The notes beneath the pieces were generated by a model. It searched no databases. It had not been told where the DNA came from and worked only from the letters and a program-made list of their open reading frames with translations. A DNA stretch of 28,891 bases from contig CAYHAK010000016.1 of assembly GCA_964354625.1 (NCBI GenBank), positions 1 through 28,891 on the forward strand, in the 5' to 3' direction. Made by a program: the position numbers and the translations under genes. This DNA comes from DATKKK01 sp964354625 (GTDB lineage: Archaea; Thermoproteota; Bathyarchaeia; Bathyarchaeales; Bathycorpusculaceae). The first letter of the stretch is position 1. Every line of letters starts with the position of its first letter. Shown here piece after piece: positions 27,614 to 28,891 of the stretch.

Positions 27614-28576
27614 TTAGTCCGGAAGCACCAAGTTCAGCTGCTTCTTCAGCGTTTTGTACCGGTTTCTCACAGTGACCTCGGTGACTCCTGCCGCTTCTGC
27701 GATGTCCTTCTGCGTCTTCTTTTCATTGCTCTGAAGGCACGCGATGTATAGCGAGGCAGCAGCCAAACCCATTGGGTCTTTGCCTGCGGCAGCGCGCTTC
27801 TTGCGGGCTTCCCGAAGGATCTGAATGGCAATCCCCTGCGTCTTGCCTGAAATCCCGGTTCTTTCAGCGATCTTCGAAATATACGTGAGAGGATCAGCAA
27901 TAGGCATATGCACGTCAAGCTCTCGCAGCAAGAGCCTATAGCAACGGGCAACGTCCTTCTTGTCGACCAAACTCGCCTCGGCGATCTCACGCAAGGTCCT
28001 AGGAGTCCCGCTTCCGCGGCAAGCAGCGTAGAGTGAGGCTGCCGCGATGGCTGCGATTGATCGGCCTCGCACCAGGCCCTTGTCCAAGGCCTTGCGGTAC
28101 ATGACCGCTGCTTTCTCCTTGATGGGCGGAGGGATGTAGACTTTGTCAGAGAGGCGGTCAAGCTCAGCCATTGCTTGGGCAAGGTTTCGATCTATTGAAG
28201 AGTGTACTCTTGAGCGAATCTGCCACTTTCTCAGTCGCCACATCTGCAGGCGCGTGGACAACGGAAGCTTTCTTCCGAAGGCGTCCCGGTCTACTTGGCT
28301 TATGGCTGTTGACAGGCCTTTGTCATGAACAGAATACGAAGTCGGCGCTCCTACGCGGCTTCTTGACGCTTTCTCTTCCTGCGTGAAGGCCCGCCATTCA
28401 GGCCCCTTATCCATCATCTGTTCGTGCAAGACGAGACCACACTCACCGCAAATGGTTTCACCCGTGTCATAATCATGAATAAGATTGCCACTGCCGCATT
28501 CCGGACACTTGTCAATCAGACGTTGACGCGTCGCGGTTTCCTTCTTACTCATTCTCTCTATTCGTCCTGTTTTCAT
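27614..28576 (-). CDS. tfb: Transcription initiation factor B
   Basis: 320 residues from the ATG at 28576 (or 312 from 28552, MSKKETATRQR). Recruits RNA polymerase to TBP-bound promoters. Zinc ribbon: DKCPECGSGNLIHDYDTGET and ICGECGLVL. The B-reader/linker region includes GPEWRAFTQEEKASRSRVGA and PTSYSVHDKGLSTAI. Two cyclin repeats follow, with AAASLYAACRGSGTPRTLRE in the first and AAASLYIACLQSNEKKTQKD plus the helix-turn-helix AEAAGVTEVTVRNRYKTL in the second. Length and order are canonical. The promoter on the minus strand has AAATTTATATATTAAG around 28665-28680. Many archaea have several TFBs; only one is seen here. Confidence 0.96.
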   Translation of the reverse strand: MKTGRIERMSKKETATRQRLIDKCPECGSGNLIHDYDTGETICGECGLVLHEQMMDKGPEWRAFTQEEKASRSRVGAPTSYSVHDKGLSTAISQVDRDAFGRKLPLSTRLQMWRLRKWQIRSRVHSSIDRNLAQAMAELDRLSDKVYIPPPIKEKAAVMYRKALDKGLVRGRSIAAIAAASLYAACRGSGTPRTLREIAEASLVDKKDVARCYRLLLRELDVHMPIADPLTYISKIAERTGISGKTQGIAIQILREARKKRAAAGKDPMGLAAASLYIACLQSNEKKTQKDIAEAAGVTEVTVRNRYKTLKKQLNLVLPD

Positions 28577-28664
28577 CGATTGCGTTTGACAGGTACCATG
28601 TTCTTCATCAGTTACTCAGAAAACAGTAACCCTGATTCCGCGCGTAACCATAGGGATGCAATGT

Positions 28665-28680
28665 CTTAATATATAAATTT
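28665..28680 (-). promoter_or_regulatory. TATA box of tfb
   Basis: TTTATATATTAAG on the minus strand is close to consensus. Transcription would start around 28640-28650, leaving a leader of about 70 nt before the ATG at 28576. Confidence 0.5.
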
Positions 28681-28838
28681 TACGGTTCCTTCCAGAATAT
28701 CCTCTCCACGAATCCAGAATACGTAGGCATACTGCGGACCACGGATTGAGAAAAGATACTTAAGGCACGCAGGAATAGGAAAGCTTTAATCAAAATTGGC
28801 CAACAAGAAAACTGACTTGAACCACGCCTCATAGGCGC

Positions 28839-28891
28839 AGCCCGGTGGTGTAGTGGACAAGCATAGTGGCCTTTGGAGCCATTGACGAGAG
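28839..28891 (+). tRNA. tRNA-Gln (anticodon TTG), cut by the window end
   Basis: The 5' half folds well. Acceptor strand is AGCCCGG (28839-28845), then TG; D-stem GTGT with GCAT; anticodon stem GTGGC with GCCAT (28866-28870, 28878-28882). The loop CTTTGGA (28871-28877) gives anticodon TTG at 28873-28875, for glutamine. The variable region and start of the T arm follow before the sequence stops. No intron lies at the usual position after base 37. TTTAAT near 28785-28792 may be the promoter box. Confidence 0.93.

Overview
The window is archaeal. It encodes a two-cyclin-repeat transcription factor B, an eIF1/SUI1 factor, two TRAM-domain proteins, PurP-type purine enzymes, the F420 enzyme CofE, an archaeal Ser/Thr kinase, an archaeal HMG-CoA synthase/thiolase pair and a tRNA-Gln(UUG). 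AT-rich TATA-like boxes lie about 25 nt before expected transcript starts. The gene mix fits the Bathyarchaeia or a neighbouring Thermoproteota lineage; that placement is inference. A run of exactly 100 N at 4005-4104 marks a scaffold join, so this is probably a metagenome-derived assembly.

Region 1 (1 to about 6050) is accessory DNA. A tight plus-strand operon (293-3175) encodes five small helix-turn-helix proteins (one frameshifted), a TIR-domain protein of the Cap12/Pycsar-effector type, and a HEPN/DUF4145-like protein. The last two share a similar N-terminal domain of about 55 residues. I read this as a candidate defence cassette. It lies between two 20-bp near-identical direct repeats (136-155 and 3456-3475). 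Next come the broken remains of a plasmid-like replication gene on the minus strand, interrupted by the gap, then two winged-helix regulators and a gene relic.

Region 2 (about 6090-18800) is mostly core genome. It holds purine synthesis (purE, purC and two tandem PurP-family genes, the first lacking the glycine-rich loop), a kinase, an 8-oxoguanine glycosylase, two conserved hypotheticals, a PepF/M3 peptidase, a nucleotidyltransferase, rubrerythrin, cofE, a bacterioferritin-like protein and a TRAM / OB-fold / TRAM cluster.

Region 3 (18919-21313) is an inserted element bounded by inverted repeats of about 60 bp (55/61 identical) beginning GGTTCTGT. It carries a small unknown gene, a truncated transposase and a three-gene module ending in a PIN-domain ribonuclease.

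Region 4 (21331-28891) returns to core functions: a Yip1-like membrane protein with a glycosylation-rich ectodomain, a DUF35-HMG-CoA synthase fusion followed by a thiolase-like protein without recognisable catalytic residues, a gene relic, a saccharopine-dehydrogenase-like protein, eIF1, a zinc-ribbon protein, TFB and the start of tRNA-Gln.

The observations most worth checking are the TIR/HEPN operon with its shared domain, the inverted-repeat element, the DUF35-HMGCS fusion beside a catalytically degenerate thiolase, and ten (GC)n runs of 8-12 bp placed mostly at gene edges, relics and truncations.
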